Source: Pseudobdellovibrionaceae bacterium | GTDB lineage: Bacteria; Bdellovibrionota; Bdellovibrionia; Bdellovibrionales; Bdellovibrionaceae | Direction: 5' to 3' | NCBI GenBank assembly: GCA_019637955.1 | Contig: JAHBUS010000013.1 | Location: 1 to 47,248, forward strand | Length of the DNA stretch: 47,248 nucleotides | In this document: positions 7,117-15,656 of the stretch, piece by piece | How positions within the stretch are numbered: the first letter of the stretch is position 1 | Layout of the letters: each line of letters starts with the position of its first letter | The notes under the pieces: model-generated | What the model was told of the DNA's origin: nothing | The model's input: the letters and a program-made list of their open reading frames with translations, nothing else | The model's database searches: none | Translations under genes and position numbers: made by a program

Positions 7117-8226
7117 TCAGAAAGACTTAAAGTCATTGTCGGGGTTGTACCAGTCTTCGACCGGCAACGACGGGTACATGCGAATGTCCTCGTCGATAAA
7201 ATTCTTTTGCAACTGGTGAATGATCACGTGCGAGAGCGAGCCGCGCTTGATCTTGTTTTTACGGTACCAATCGTCTTTGGTGAACTCGTAGATCGTCTCC
7301 TTGGCTTCCCATTTGTAGGACTCCCAGGTGTTCTTGATCTTCTTGTCCGGATTGTTCATCGACCACAACTGAAAGTCGTCGGTGCCGTAGAAATGGAAGA
7401 AGTTGTTCTCGATGAACTCTTTGTCGATGTTCTTGGTCGTGAAATCCGAGGCGTAGGTCAGCATGCGGAAGTACACCGATTGCCATTTGATCGAAAAGTT
7501 CAACCACCAAAAGAAATCGGCATGGGTGCCGGTCGGGTTCGGCCGGCGCGAGTAGACGTCTTCAAAGAGATTCACGTACCAATCGACGACTTTCATGTCG
7601 TGCCAACGCCCTTCGAAGAGCTTGAGCATCTTGGCGCGGTCATACTTCTCGAGGATCGAGCTTTCGCCGTACATATTCATGAAATCGCGCATGATGTCCG
7701 ACCCGAAAAGCTGATCGTTGTACTCACCGCCGATAAACATGGCGTCTTTCGAGAACAGATGCGGAAATTTGATCGAAGCCTCGAGGCGGAGTTTTCCCAT
7801 CAGGTAATTTTGATAAAAAAGCGGGTTCTCGCCGATCGAATCGCGGCTCATCAACACCCGCATGCGGCGCTTTTGCGCTTCGGTCGCGTTTTTCAAGAGC
7901 GACGACATCACCAAGGTCGAATCGATACCGCCCGAGTAGTAAACATAGATCGGCAGCTCACGCTGGTCCGACTTTTTCAGAAGTTCAAGGGCGCGCTCGT
8001 CGCAAATCTGCGAGTAACTCTTGGTGAACGGGCGGTAGTCCGGCATGAGCGAGAAGGCTTTGGTCTTGACCGGCGTCTTTAAATGTCCCGTGCGGTCCAC
8101 GACGACGACGTTAAATCCCAAGAGATCGAAAATACGGGCAAAGAGCTCGATTCCCGGAAGCTCGTTGTACTGCGGGTGAACCACCGTCATCGGATTGTAG
8201 AAGTAGAGCTTCTTAGATCCGAGCAT
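7117..8226 (-). CDS. Asparagine-synthetase-type PP-loop enzyme without glutaminase domain (copy A)
   Basis: A 369-residue paralogue of the next gene downstream. The PP-loop YYSGGIDST lies at 97-104 and the second nucleotide motif GGEYNDQLFGSD ends near residue 177. DSIGENPLFYQN, FFWWLNFSIKWQ and SYKWEAKETIYEFTKD are shared with copy B. The first 75 residues, which hold no glutaminase Cys, may be a structural or partner-binding region. The protein is cytosolic and presumably adenylates a carboxylic acid. Keeping two diverged copies side by side suggests either a heterodimer or two sequential couplings. The start overlaps the preceding unknown gene by 14 bases, which implies translational coupling. 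The substrate is unknown. Confidence 0.82.
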   Translation of the reverse strand: MLGSKKLYFYNPMTVVHPQYNELPGIELFARIFDLLGFNVVVVDRTGHLKTPVKTKAFSLMPDYRPFTKSYSQICDERALELLKKSDQRELPIYVYYSGGIDSTLVMSSLLKNATEAQKRRMRVLMSRDSIGENPLFYQNYLMGKLRLEASIKFPHLFSKDAMFIGGEYNDQLFGSDIMRDFMNMYGESSILEKYDRAKMLKLFEGRWHDMKVVDWYVNLFEDVYSRRPNPTGTHADFFWWLNFSIKWQSVYFRMLTYASDFTTKNIDKEFIENNFFHFYGTDDFQLWSMNNPDKKIKNTWESYKWEAKETIYEFTKDDWYRKNKIKRGSLSHVIIHQLQKNFIDEDIRMYPSLPVEDWYNPDNDFKSF

Positions 8227-8923
8227 TCAGGTAAAACTCCCTGGAGAATTCGCGCATCAAAAGGGCGATCTCCTCTTTGTTCTTCGTTTTCGGGATCAGA
8301 TCCATGTACTTGAGCAGAACCTCTTCGGTCTGAAATAGACCCATGGTGACCAGCTCGTATTCGAAAATAATCTGATCCGCGGCGCGGTCCAAATCCAGGC
8401 CGCGAACTTGGGCGTATTGGCGCAAGAACAGATGCGGATTGGCCTCTTCCGCGCCCTCGCGCTTTTCGCGGCGGTGGGCCTTGGCTTCGCTGTAACGGAT
8501 CGAGTGCACGGCTTCCCAGCCGATTTCCGAAGGCACCACGCGCTGGCGCGTGCGGCTGACCAAGTAATTCACGCGGTCCAAACAGCGCGATTTCTGAATC
8601 ATGAGCTCGGAGCGTTGGGTGAGATCTTTATCGAGAAAATCGGTTCCGGTGGGCCGCAGAACCAAGAAAAATCCGCGAATGTGAAATTTGTAATCGGTGA
8701 TTTTTTGCGGCGGCATACGGGTGAGAGCGCCCGCGAGATTTTTTGAATCGTGCACGATCGGCTTGTCCGAAGCCATGATCCCGAAGGCGGCCTCGGGGTC
8801 ATTCGCGATCAACGCGCGCGCCGAATTCGCATGCATGCAAATACACAAGATCCGGTAGGTTTTGAGGTCCCAGACCAAGTAGACATGATCCGGGAGCTTC
8901 GATTCGGAAGGTGTATCGTCCAT
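8213..8923 (-). CDS. Unknown soluble protein in the PP-loop/carrier cassette
   Basis: A 236-residue protein that I do not recognise. It starts MDDTPSESKLPDHVYLVW and shows a beta-rich N-terminal third (VYLVWDLKTYRILCICMHA). A helical, strongly charged C-terminal half follows, with a Lys/Arg/Glu-rich segment around residues 150-165 and a regular amphipathic C terminus (FQTEEVLLKYMDLIPKTKN). No signal peptide, membrane segment or catalytic motif is apparent. It overlaps the following PP-loop gene by 14 bases and lies 52 bases after the membrane-protein gene, so it is a full member of the cassette. No strong ribosome-binding site is visible before ATG 8923. Confidence 0.7.
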   Translation of the reverse strand: MDDTPSESKLPDHVYLVWDLKTYRILCICMHANSARALIANDPEAAFGIMASDKPIVHDSKNLAGALTRMPPQKITDYKFHIRGFFLVLRPTGTDFLDKDLTQRSELMIQKSRCLDRVNYLVSRTRQRVVPSEIGWEAVHSIRYSEAKAHRREKREGAEEANPHLFLRQYAQVRGLDLDRAADQIIFEYELVTMGLFQTEEVLLKYMDLIPKTKNKEEIALLMREFSREFYLNARI

Positions 8924-8975
8924 CCATTGAGGATTGCAAACGCACCCGGGGGGCGCAAGAATTTTGTCGCTAGGC

Positions 8976-10331
8976 TTAAGTCTTAAGAACCGACATGATT
9001 TTGAACGCGAGGTAAATCGCGCCCGTATTCACCGCGTAGGTCGACGCGATCGCGAGCCAACCCAACCAAGGTCCCTCGTGACGGGTCTGGCGGAACCACC
9101 AACGCTGCGTGGTCACCAACAAGACAAACTGAATCAAAAAATGGAGCAGGATAAACCGCTGATAGTTTTGCTCGATAAAGACCATCTCCGGAAGCAGACG
9201 AAAACGGGTCAGAAACATCGCGAGCGTCACCAACGCTCCATTCCGCATGCAATAAAACACGAAGAACGAGGTGAACATGACCAAAATCTGTTTACGCGTG
9301 AATCTCAGCAGCGGAACAAAGATGTGACGTTGAATGAACTCGTAGTGGTAGACGCTCCCGCGCTTCCAGTAATCGGCCGGCGAACGCGCCAACCAGGCGA
9401 AATTGGTCGCGTCCCGCGCGTGCATGGCGTAGAGGCGCGCGACCCCGACCACGATATTGAACAAACCGACATCGCCGATAATCGCGACGACATAGCTCAA
9501 GAATGAGCGCGAAAGATCCGCGTCCGCGCCCTGAGCGAAGTACAAGTTGTTCCAGAAAAAACGAGCCTGGAGAAGCGCGAAGCCCACCAGGATATTGATC
9601 ATTCCTTGCCACCAAATCGCCTTGGCGGCCTCGTAACTGTTTTTCTCGATGTAAGAATCCGGCGGCCAGAGCACCGCCTTGGTCACGTTGACCGGACTGA
9701 GGAGAATTGAGCGGTCCACCTTCATGTATGAGGATGCCAGCGAGAGCGTCCACGCCACGAAGACAATGTAGTGCATCTTCAATTTCGAGAAGATGCCGTA
9801 GGCGTTCATGTTGCGATTGGTGAGCAGCAGGTGGATCTCAAAGAGGTACATCAGCGATACGGCGATCGTGAAGATCCAAAGCAGCCGCCGGTGCCACGGC
9901 TTCTTGATCGTCCCCAGCACGACGTAGGTGACAAAGATCATCAGCGGAACACCCGCCGCGAGAATCGCAAACTTCCAAGACGGCAGGCGCCTGAAAAACA
10001 GAAGGTAGCAGTTAAAGCCCCACAAGGCGCTCAAGACAAACGCGTTGAACGCCGTCCGAAACCGGGGCTTTATAAAATAGGAGACCAGCGAAAAACCGAT
10101 GAGAATCACGAAGGCGTAGCCCGCCATGCGCGCCAGCATGAACTGCCCGCTGAATAACAGACCGATTTTTTGCTCGGTCATGTCGTCGATGCGCATTTTC
10201 GTGAAGTACGAAAGCAAGAGAGCGACGGCAAGCATCGGGAGCAGAGCCAGCTTTTCGTGACTGACGAAGAACGAGTTGCATTTGCGCTCAAATCGCCGCA
10301 ATGCCAGTTCGACTTCTGAAGGGTAGATCAA
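8976..10331 (-). CDS. Polytopic membrane protein, MBOAT-like in outline
   Basis: A 451-residue integral membrane protein with about ten hydrophobic segments from residue 27 to the C terminus. The segment RSPADYWKRGSVYHYEFIQR followed by HIFVPLLRF resembles the cytoplasmic re-entrant motif of membrane-bound O-acyltransferases (xSxxDFWRRWxxSxxxWLRDYIYxPL). The position where MBOATs keep the catalytic His (usually WHG) reads YCMRNGAL here, so the classical His is not evident. The start is probably TTG 10331 with AAGGG about nine bases upstream. It lies 23 bases downstream of the heme O synthase gene. With a carrier protein and activating enzymes downstream, a role in transferring an activated group to an exported acceptor is plausible but unproven; it could also be an unrelated transporter. 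Confidence 0.6.
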   Translation of the reverse strand: MIYPSEVELALRRFERKCNSFFVSHEKLALLPMLAVALLLSYFTKMRIDDMTEQKIGLLFSGQFMLARMAGYAFVILIGFSLVSYFIKPRFRTAFNAFVLSALWGFNCYLLFFRRLPSWKFAILAAGVPLMIFVTYVVLGTIKKPWHRRLLWIFTIAVSLMYLFEIHLLLTNRNMNAYGIFSKLKMHYIVFVAWTLSLASSYMKVDRSILLSPVNVTKAVLWPPDSYIEKNSYEAAKAIWWQGMINILVGFALLQARFFWNNLYFAQGADADLSRSFLSYVVAIIGDVGLFNIVVGVARLYAMHARDATNFAWLARSPADYWKRGSVYHYEFIQRHIFVPLLRFTRKQILVMFTSFFVFYCMRNGALVTLAMFLTRFRLLPEMVFIEQNYQRFILLHFLIQFVLLVTTQRWWFRQTRHEGPWLGWLAIASTYAVNTGAIYLAFKIMSVLKT

Positions 10332-10354
10332 GCCCGCAATCCCTTACCGGAGCT

Positions 10355-11233
10355 TTAATTCGATTTGATGAACAAGAAGTTCCACTTGTCGATCACGGGG
10401 ACGTACAAAAAGACAAGCAAACTGATGTTCACCCACATAAAGAAAGCCAGCCATCGCTCCTGCCCGACTGATTTCCAAAAGCGGTAGAACTCTTGCATAA
10501 TCTTAAAAGCAAACGGCAGAACCAGCAAAATATAAATCCAGCTGGTCTGGACGAACCAAGGCGAGGCCACCGCCGTCGCGACGTAGGCAAAGGTGTAGAG
10601 ACCAATGTGATAGAGCGTGCGCGGAACTCCCAGGGCGACCGAAATCGTCGGGACCTTGCCATCGGCGTAGTCGTCACGGTAACGGATCGCCAGGGCCCAG
10701 AAGTGGGGCATTTGCCAAAAGAACATGATCAAGAACAGGTAGACCGAATCCAGCGCGAAGATATGGTCCGAGTTGGCGGCGTACCCGATGGTCACGGGCA
10801 GGGCGCCCGGAATCGCCCCCGGGACCGCGCCAAAGATCATCTTGGGCTTCCACCAGTAAGTGTAAACGCCATTATAAAGAACGACGGTGATCCAGCCGAG
10901 CAAACAAGCCAGAGGCGAGGCTTCCAGAAGCATGTTGCTGCCAAGGAACAAAAAGACCAGGGCCAAAATCAAGCCGGCGGCGGGCTTCATTTTTCCGGAG
11001 GCGATCGGGCGCTTCGAGGTGCGCTTCATTTCGCGGTCCATTTTGTACTCTTGAACCTGGTTGAGCGCGAGCGAACCCGAGCTCAAAAAGAAAATCCCTC
11101 CAAGCGTCCAGAACAGGTGGTTCCAGCTGAAGGGACTTTCGATCATGAAGCTTGTCGCGTAACCCGCCAAACCAGAGAGAACGACAAAGATGACGATCCC
11201 GAGTTTGGTGAGGTCCGCATAAAGGCGAAACAT
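10355..11233 (-). CDS. ctaB: Protoheme IX farnesyltransferase (heme O synthase)
   Basis: A 292-residue UbiA-superfamily prenyltransferase of the inner membrane, which adds a farnesyl group to heme B to make heme O, precursor of heme A for the oxidase encoded upstream. The first Asp-rich active-site motif reads NQVQEYKMDREMKRTSKRPI, matching the NxxxDxxxDxxxxRTxxRP pattern with the expected Asn first; the second conserved loop includes YRDDYADGKVPTISV (DxxxD). About eight or nine membrane helices are present. It starts five bases after the CoxIV gene and closes the oxidase operon proper. No heme A synthase (CtaA) gene is in the window. Confidence 0.93.
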   Translation of the reverse strand: MFRLYADLTKLGIVIFVVLSGLAGYATSFMIESPFSWNHLFWTLGGIFFLSSGSLALNQVQEYKMDREMKRTSKRPIASGKMKPAAGLILALVFLFLGSNMLLEASPLACLLGWITVVLYNGVYTYWWKPKMIFGAVPGAIPGALPVTIGYAANSDHIFALDSVYLFLIMFFWQMPHFWALAIRYRDDYADGKVPTISVALGVPRTLYHIGLYTFAYVATAVASPWFVQTSWIYILLVLPFAFKIMQEFYRFWKSVGQERWLAFFMWVNISLLVFLYVPVIDKWNFLFIKSN

Positions 11234-11238
11234 GCGGA

Positions 11239-11568
11239 TTACGAGAAGATGTCTTGGACCGGCAGGCGCGTCCAGATGTCGAGCACGCAGAAGAATGCCA
11301 GAACGGCCAGGAAGAAGAATCCCGTGCCGAAAATGATTCGATTGCCGTTGCCCTCGTATTTAAGCCCCATGAAGTAAGCCATGACGAGCATCGCTTTAAC
11401 GAAGGCGATCAAAAAGGCGACCGGCGTGGCCAGAACGCCTAAGTGAATGAACTTCGCGGTGAAGACCGTCAGGATCGTCAGCACCAGCAGCGCCAGGCAA
11501 ACGTTACGCAGGATCGAGAACGGAATAATGTGATGCTCTTCGTGACCGTGATTCGCGTTTTGTCCCAT
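11239..11568 (-). CDS. ctaF: Cytochrome c oxidase subunit IV (CtaF type)
   Basis: A 109-residue protein with three hydrophobic segments and a His-rich amphipathic N terminus (GHEEHH), the usual form of the prokaryotic COX4 subunit of caa3/bo3 oxidases. The central AFVKAMLVMAYFMGLKYE contains the family's conserved K-x-x-x-V-x-x-x-F-M-x-L pattern. It packs beside subunits I and III and supports assembly. It is placed between ctaE (3-base gap) and ctaB, the standard order. Confidence 0.88.
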   Translation of the reverse strand: MGQNANHGHEEHHIIPFSILRNVCLALLVLTILTVFTAKFIHLGVLATPVAFLIAFVKAMLVMAYFMGLKYEGNGNRIIFGTGFFFLAVLAFFCVLDIWTRLPVQDIFS

Positions 11569-11571
11569 GTG

Positions 11572-12228
11572 TTACCCCACCAAATAAAGAAGAGGAAAGA
11601 GGAAGATCCAGATCAAATCGACGATGTGCCAGAAAATACCCACGCCCTCAACGGCCGTGAAGTAGTGCGGGTTGAACTCGCCTTTCAAGTGGCGGTACAG
11701 AACCCAGCCGATCAAGCTCATCCCCAAGACCACGTGGATCCCGTGAAGACCGGTCATGCAGAAGTAGAACCCGAAGTAGAGCGGGAGCTGCTGACTGACG
11801 GCCTCATGATAGTGGAAGAACTTTCCCGGCAAGAGCCCGTGTTGGATCTTCGAGGTGTACTCGAAGTACTTCACGATCATAAAGATGAACCCGCACAAGA
11901 TCGTGATGATCAAGCACATCGTCGCCTTCGAGTTCAGGCCGCGCTGGATGTAATGGATCGACAGGGCCATGGTCCACGAACTCGCGATCAGCACCACCGT
12001 GTTGAGCGCGCCCATCTTCCAAGCCAAGTGGCTCGCGCCCTCATGAAAAGTCTCCGGGTAAAGAGCGTGAAAAATGAAGTATCCCACGAACAGACCGCCG
12101 AACATCAAGATCTCGGTCACCATGAACACCCAGATCCCCTCTTTCGAAGTGAGGAACTCGTGCATGGCATCGCGGAAGTGATGCGCGTAGTGGTGTTCGC
12201 CCTTTGCTGTTTGATTAACGGTACTCAT
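11572..12228 (-). CDS. ctaE: Cytochrome c oxidase subunit III
   Basis: A 218-residue seven-helix subunit III of heme-copper oxidases. Characteristic stretches are [18 protein letters not shown] (with the helix III-type Glu), the GLNSKATM loop, and [16 protein letters not shown] near helix V with conserved GLHG-x-HV, followed by [20 protein letters not shown]. The longest open frame starts at 12255, but the ATG at 12228 gives the natural N terminus [10 protein letters not shown]. It overlaps the ctaD stop by 14 bases, suggesting translational coupling. Subunit III stabilises the proton-pumping core. Confidence 0.93.
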   Translation of the reverse strand: MSTVNQTAKGEHHYAHHFRDAMHEFLTSKEGIWVFMVTEILMFGGLFVGYFIFHALYPETFHEGASHLAWKMGALNTVVLIASSWTMALSIHYIQRGLNSKATMCLIITILCGFIFMIVKYFEYTSKIQHGLLPGKFFHYHEAVSQQLPLYFGFYFCMTGLHGIHVVLGMSLIGWVLYRHLKGEFNPHYFTAVEGVGIFWHIVDLIWIFLFPLLYLVG

Positions 12229-13801
12229 AAGGCCCCGCAGTGACGACCGGTTCAACTTCGAAGTTGTGGTGCGTCGGTGGTGATTGAACTTGCCATTCCA
12301 AAGTCTTCGCTCCCCAAGGATTCGCTGGAGCGATTCGTTTCGACATCAAACCTTCGATGATGACGTACAGGGCGACCAAGAAGCCGACCCCGATGGTCCA
12401 CGCACCGATCGAAGAGATTTTATTGAGCGATTCGTAAGCGGGAACGTAGTCCGCGTAACGGCGGGGCATGCCCATCGCGCCCAAAACGAACTGGGGGAAG
12501 AACGTCACGTTGAAGCCGATGAAGATCAGCACGAACGAGATGCGGGCCCAGAATTCGTTGAACATTTTGCCGAACATTTTCGGGAACCAGTAGTAGAGGC
12601 CGCCCGTCAGCGCCATCAGCGTTCCGCCCACCATCACGTAGTGGAAGTGCGCGACCACGAAGTAGGTGTCGTGGAAGTGAACGTCAAGACCGACGGTTGC
12701 GAGCATGATCCCGGTCACGCCACCGATCGCGAACAGGAACAAGAAACCCATCGCGAAAAGCATGGGAGACTCGAAGCTGATCGAACCGCGGTACATCGTG
12801 GCCAGCCAGTTGAACATTTTGATCGCCGTCGGAACGCCGACCAGCATCGTCAGGAACGAGAACACGATGCCCGCGATTTCGGACTGACCCGAAACGAACA
12901 TGTGGTGACCCCAAACGAAGAACGAAACGGCCGCGATGCCCAGCGACGAGTACGCGATCGCCGTGTAACCGAAAATGGTTTTACGCGAGAAGGCTGCGAT
13001 GATTTCGGAGACGATGCCCATCGCGGGCAAGATCATGATGTAAACCGCCGGGTGCGAATAGAACCAGAAGAAGTGCTGGAACAGAACCGGGTCGCCGCCG
13101 CGCGCGGGGTCGAAGATTCCCACGCCCAAGGTGCGCTCCATGGCCAGAAGAAGCAACGTGATCCCCAGAACCGGCGTCGCCAGAACCTGAAGGATCGCGG
13201 TTGAGTACACCGCCCAAACGAACAGCGGGATTCGGCCCATGGTCATTCCGGGAGCGCGCAACTTGTGGACCGTCACGATGAAGTTCAACCCCGTCAGGAT
13301 TGAGGACATCCCCATGATGAAGGCGGCCATGACCATCGTGACGACAGCCGTGCCCGTTTTGATCGAGTAAGGCGTGTAGAAGGTCCAACCGGTGTCAATT
13401 TTCGTGGTGAACAAGGTCGAGATCGCCAGGATCGCTCCCGCCATGAACACGTACCAGCTCGCCAAGTTCAGCTTGGGAAAGGCCACGTCTTTCGCGCCGA
13501 TGTGGATCGGCAAGAAGAAGTTCCCCAAAATCGCCGGGATCCCCGGAACGATCACCATGAAGACCATGATGGCCCCGTGGTACGTGAGGATTTGATTGTA
13601 CGTGTTGCCGTCAAAGAGCGGTCCCGAAGCGAAGAGCTCCAGACGGATCAGCATCGCCGCGATCCCGCCGCACAAGAAGAAGAACAAAATCACGATCATG
13701 TACATCAAACCAATGCGTTTGTGATCGATGGTCGTGAGCCAGGACCAGAGGCCCTTTTCGTGATTAATATAGTTGTCACCAGAGGCGTGCGTATTTCCCA
13801 T
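12215..13801 (-). CDS. ctaD: Cytochrome c oxidase subunit I, A2-type
   Basis: A 528-residue, twelve-helix catalytic subunit with heme a/a3 and CuB in the inner membrane. Landmarks are the low-spin heme His in YHGAIMVFM, the CuB His/cross-linked Tyr motif [16 protein letters not shown], the CuB His pair in [10 protein letters not shown], and [12 protein letters not shown] with the a3 and a ligands. The helix VI sequence is YSHPAVY rather than GHPEVY: the D-channel Glu is replaced and the Tyr-Ser pair of A2-type (Thermus/Rhodothermus-like) oxidases is present. It lies nine bases after the CoxII gene and overlaps the CoxIII start. Confidence 0.96.
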   Translation of the reverse strand: MGNTHASGDNYINHEKGLWSWLTTIDHKRIGLMYMIVILFFFLCGGIAAMLIRLELFASGPLFDGNTYNQILTYHGAIMVFMVIVPGIPAILGNFFLPIHIGAKDVAFPKLNLASWYVFMAGAILAISTLFTTKIDTGWTFYTPYSIKTGTAVVTMVMAAFIMGMSSILTGLNFIVTVHKLRAPGMTMGRIPLFVWAVYSTAILQVLATPVLGITLLLLAMERTLGVGIFDPARGGDPVLFQHFFWFYSHPAVYIMILPAMGIVSEIIAAFSRKTIFGYTAIAYSSLGIAAVSFFVWGHHMFVSGQSEIAGIVFSFLTMLVGVPTAIKMFNWLATMYRGSISFESPMLFAMGFLFLFAIGGVTGIMLATVGLDVHFHDTYFVVAHFHYVMVGGTLMALTGGLYYWFPKMFGKMFNEFWARISFVLIFIGFNVTFFPQFVLGAMGMPRRYADYVPAYESLNKISSIGAWTIGVGFLVALYVIIEGLMSKRIAPANPWGAKTLEWQVQSPPTHHNFEVEPVVTAGPYEYR

Positions 13802-13809
13802 GTCTCACC

Positions 13810-14793
13810 TCACTTCAATGTTTTGATGTACTCAATAAGAGCGGTTAGTTGATCTTCGGTCAGCAAGCCCTGCTGCGCGGGCATCAAGCCAGCCGAGAAT
13901 CCCTTTACGATATCGGCATTGGGATTCAGGATGGATTCGCGGATGTAGTTCTCGTCGACGGTCACGGATTTGCCATTCGCCATCGTGTGCCCGGTCGATC
14001 CCCAGAGGCCTTTCCACGAGGGTCCGACTTTCACCGATCCATCTGTGGAGTGACATGCGATGCAACCTTTCGAGTTGTAAAGCTTTTCACCCTTTTGCGC
14101 GAGGGTCAGACCCTCTTCATTTTCTTGGAGCCATTTTTCGAAATCAGGAGCCGGAACCACGTGCATTTTTGCCAGCATCGCCGAGTGGGCGGCACCGCAG
14201 TACTCGGTACAGAAGATCTGGTAGTCGCCGGTTTTATCGGCCTTAAACCAGAGCGTGGTGTAGCGGCCGGGAACGACGTCTTGCTTGATGCGCATCGAAG
14301 GAATGTAGAAGGAGTGCAAAACATCTTCGGAAGCCATCACAAGTTTCACGGGAATGCCCACGGGAACGAAGAAATCGTTCGTCGAGACCTTGCCGGACTT
14401 GTACATGAAGTCCCACTGCCACTGCTTGGCTTGAACGTGGATCTCGAACGCGTTCTCGGGCATCACGCGCATGTCGTGATAGACTTTCCAGCCCCACGCG
14501 AAAACGACCAAGAAGAGCACGAGCGGGATGAACGACCACAAGAACTCGAGCGCCATGTTGTGGCTGATGTACGGCGTCTTGTCGTTATCGGTACGACGCT
14601 TGTACTTCACGGCGAAGAAGATCATTCCGCCGATCAGAATCACGCAACCCAAAAAACTCGTCCACAAGAGGAACGAGTACAGGTTGTCGACGTCGGAGGC
14701 GATTTCGGTTCCGACGGGAGGCATGAAGCTCTTCCCAGCCGCGGATGCCGTGTTCACGGCGACCGTATTCATCAGTGCGAGAAACCAATTCAT
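13810..14793 (-). CDS. ctaC: Cytochrome c oxidase subunit II fused to cytochrome c (caa3 type)
   Basis: A 327-residue fusion. Residues 1-20 form a signal-like helix, two membrane helices follow (about 40-62 and 83-103), then the periplasmic cupredoxin domain with all CuA ligands: His160, Cys195, Glu197, Cys199, His203 and Met206 (CTEYCGAAHSAM). A C-terminal class I cytochrome c domain contains CIACH (244-248) and a candidate axial Met in AGLMPAQQG. The aromatic QAKQWQWDF electron-entry patch is present. CuA shows this is a cytochrome c, not quinol, oxidase. The open frame extends upstream to 14856, but ATG 14793 with GGAGA about nine bases before it gives the correct N terminus. Confidence 0.95.
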   Translation of the reverse strand: MNWFLALMNTVAVNTASAAGKSFMPPVGTEIASDVDNLYSFLLWTSFLGCVILIGGMIFFAVKYKRRTDNDKTPYISHNMALEFLWSFIPLVLFLVVFAWGWKVYHDMRVMPENAFEIHVQAKQWQWDFMYKSGKVSTNDFFVPVGIPVKLVMASEDVLHSFYIPSMRIKQDVVPGRYTTLWFKADKTGDYQIFCTEYCGAAHSAMLAKMHVVPAPDFEKWLQENEEGLTLAQKGEKLYNSKGCIACHSTDGSVKVGPSWKGLWGSTGHTMANGKSVTVDENYIRESILNPNADIVKGFSAGLMPAQQGLLTEDQLTALIEYIKTLK

Positions 14794-14819
14794 GGGCACA
14801 TCTCCTTCAATATCCGAAC

Positions 14820-15656
14820 TTAAACCCCAGGCTCCTGGCGTCGCGCTCGCAGCCACGCCGGAACCAGAAGAAGTCCCAACACTATAATGATGACCACCCC
14901 GCCCAGCTGAACCAGCCGGAACGCGTAGAGGACATATTTGCTTTGCTGGGGATCGTATTTAAAACAGTACATCACCATCGCGTCGACGATCGAGCCGACT
15001 TTGCCCTGACCGCCTTCGTTCAAGGCCATTTTAATGGTGGGGGCATCGAACATGATTCCGTGCAGGTAGCGGGTCACTTTGCCGGTGGGACTCACCACGA
15101 TTCCGGCCGAGCCATGCGCCCACTGCTTCTGCGCTTCATCCCATTTATAGGCAAAGCCCACTGCTTCGGTGATGCGCTTGATGGTGGCCTCGTCCGCGGT
15201 CACGAAATGAAAACCATTTTCGGTGCCGGGACGTTCGTACATTTTCATGTACGTCGCCTTCTTCGCTTTGGCGAGATCGGGACCTTCATGCGGATCAAAG
15301 CTCATCGCGATGACGTCGAATTTTTGGCCGGGCGACCAGTCCATCGGCTTCATGCCTTCGATCAGGCCGTTCAAATGAAAATTACAAAGGCCGGGACACG
15401 CAAAATAAACCAGGCTCAAGATCGCCGGCTTGTTTCCGTTGAAGAAGGTGCGCAAAGGCACGCTCTCGCCGTTCTCATTGCGAACGACTTCGTCGAGATT
15501 GAGCTGCGTTCCGAGCTTTTCGGTCACGCCGATCCCCTGCAGTTCTTTCGGCTGCACCGTCGACGCGGTTTGCGTCGACGACGGCGTCTCGACCGAACCC
15601 ATTTGGTTCGGCAGATTGGCGAAAGCAACTTGAAGAGAAAGCAGCAGTGCGAGCAT
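14820..15656 (-). CDS. Sco1/SenC family copper chaperone, membrane-anchored at both ends
   Basis: A 278-residue Sco/PrrC protein that delivers copper to the CuA site of subunit II. The N terminus is a signal peptide (MLALLLSLQVAFA). The thioredoxin-fold copper site is CPGLC (Cys87/Cys91), with the partner His in RYLHGIMFD. An additional C-terminal hydrophobic helix (GGVVIIIVLGLLLVPAWL) would anchor the domain from the other side; this extension is also seen in other caa3-linked Sco proteins. The start is ATG 15656, whose A is shared with the upstream TAA stop (TAATG). The longer frame to 15851 is antisense shadow. It lies directly before ctaC. Confidence 0.9.
   Translation of the reverse strand: MLALLLSLQVAFANLPNQMGSVETPSSTQTASTVQPKELQGIGVTEKLGTQLNLDEVVRNENGESVPLRTFFNGNKPAILSLVYFACPGLCNFHLNGLIEGMKPMDWSPGQKFDVIAMSFDPHEGPDLAKAKKATYMKMYERPGTENGFHFVTADEATIKRITEAVGFAYKWDEAQKQWAHGSAGIVVSPTGKVTRYLHGIMFDAPTIKMALNEGGQGKVGSIVDAMVMYCFKYDPQQSKYVLYAFRLVQLGGVVIIIVLGLLLVPAWLRARRQEPGV

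Noticed and set aside
5259-8226. A lasso-peptide gene cluster (AsnB-like cyclase plus PqqD-like element)
   Set aside because: No transglutaminase-like leader peptidase and no precursor peptide were found, there are two cyclase-like copies, and a carrier protein is present, which lasso systems do not use.
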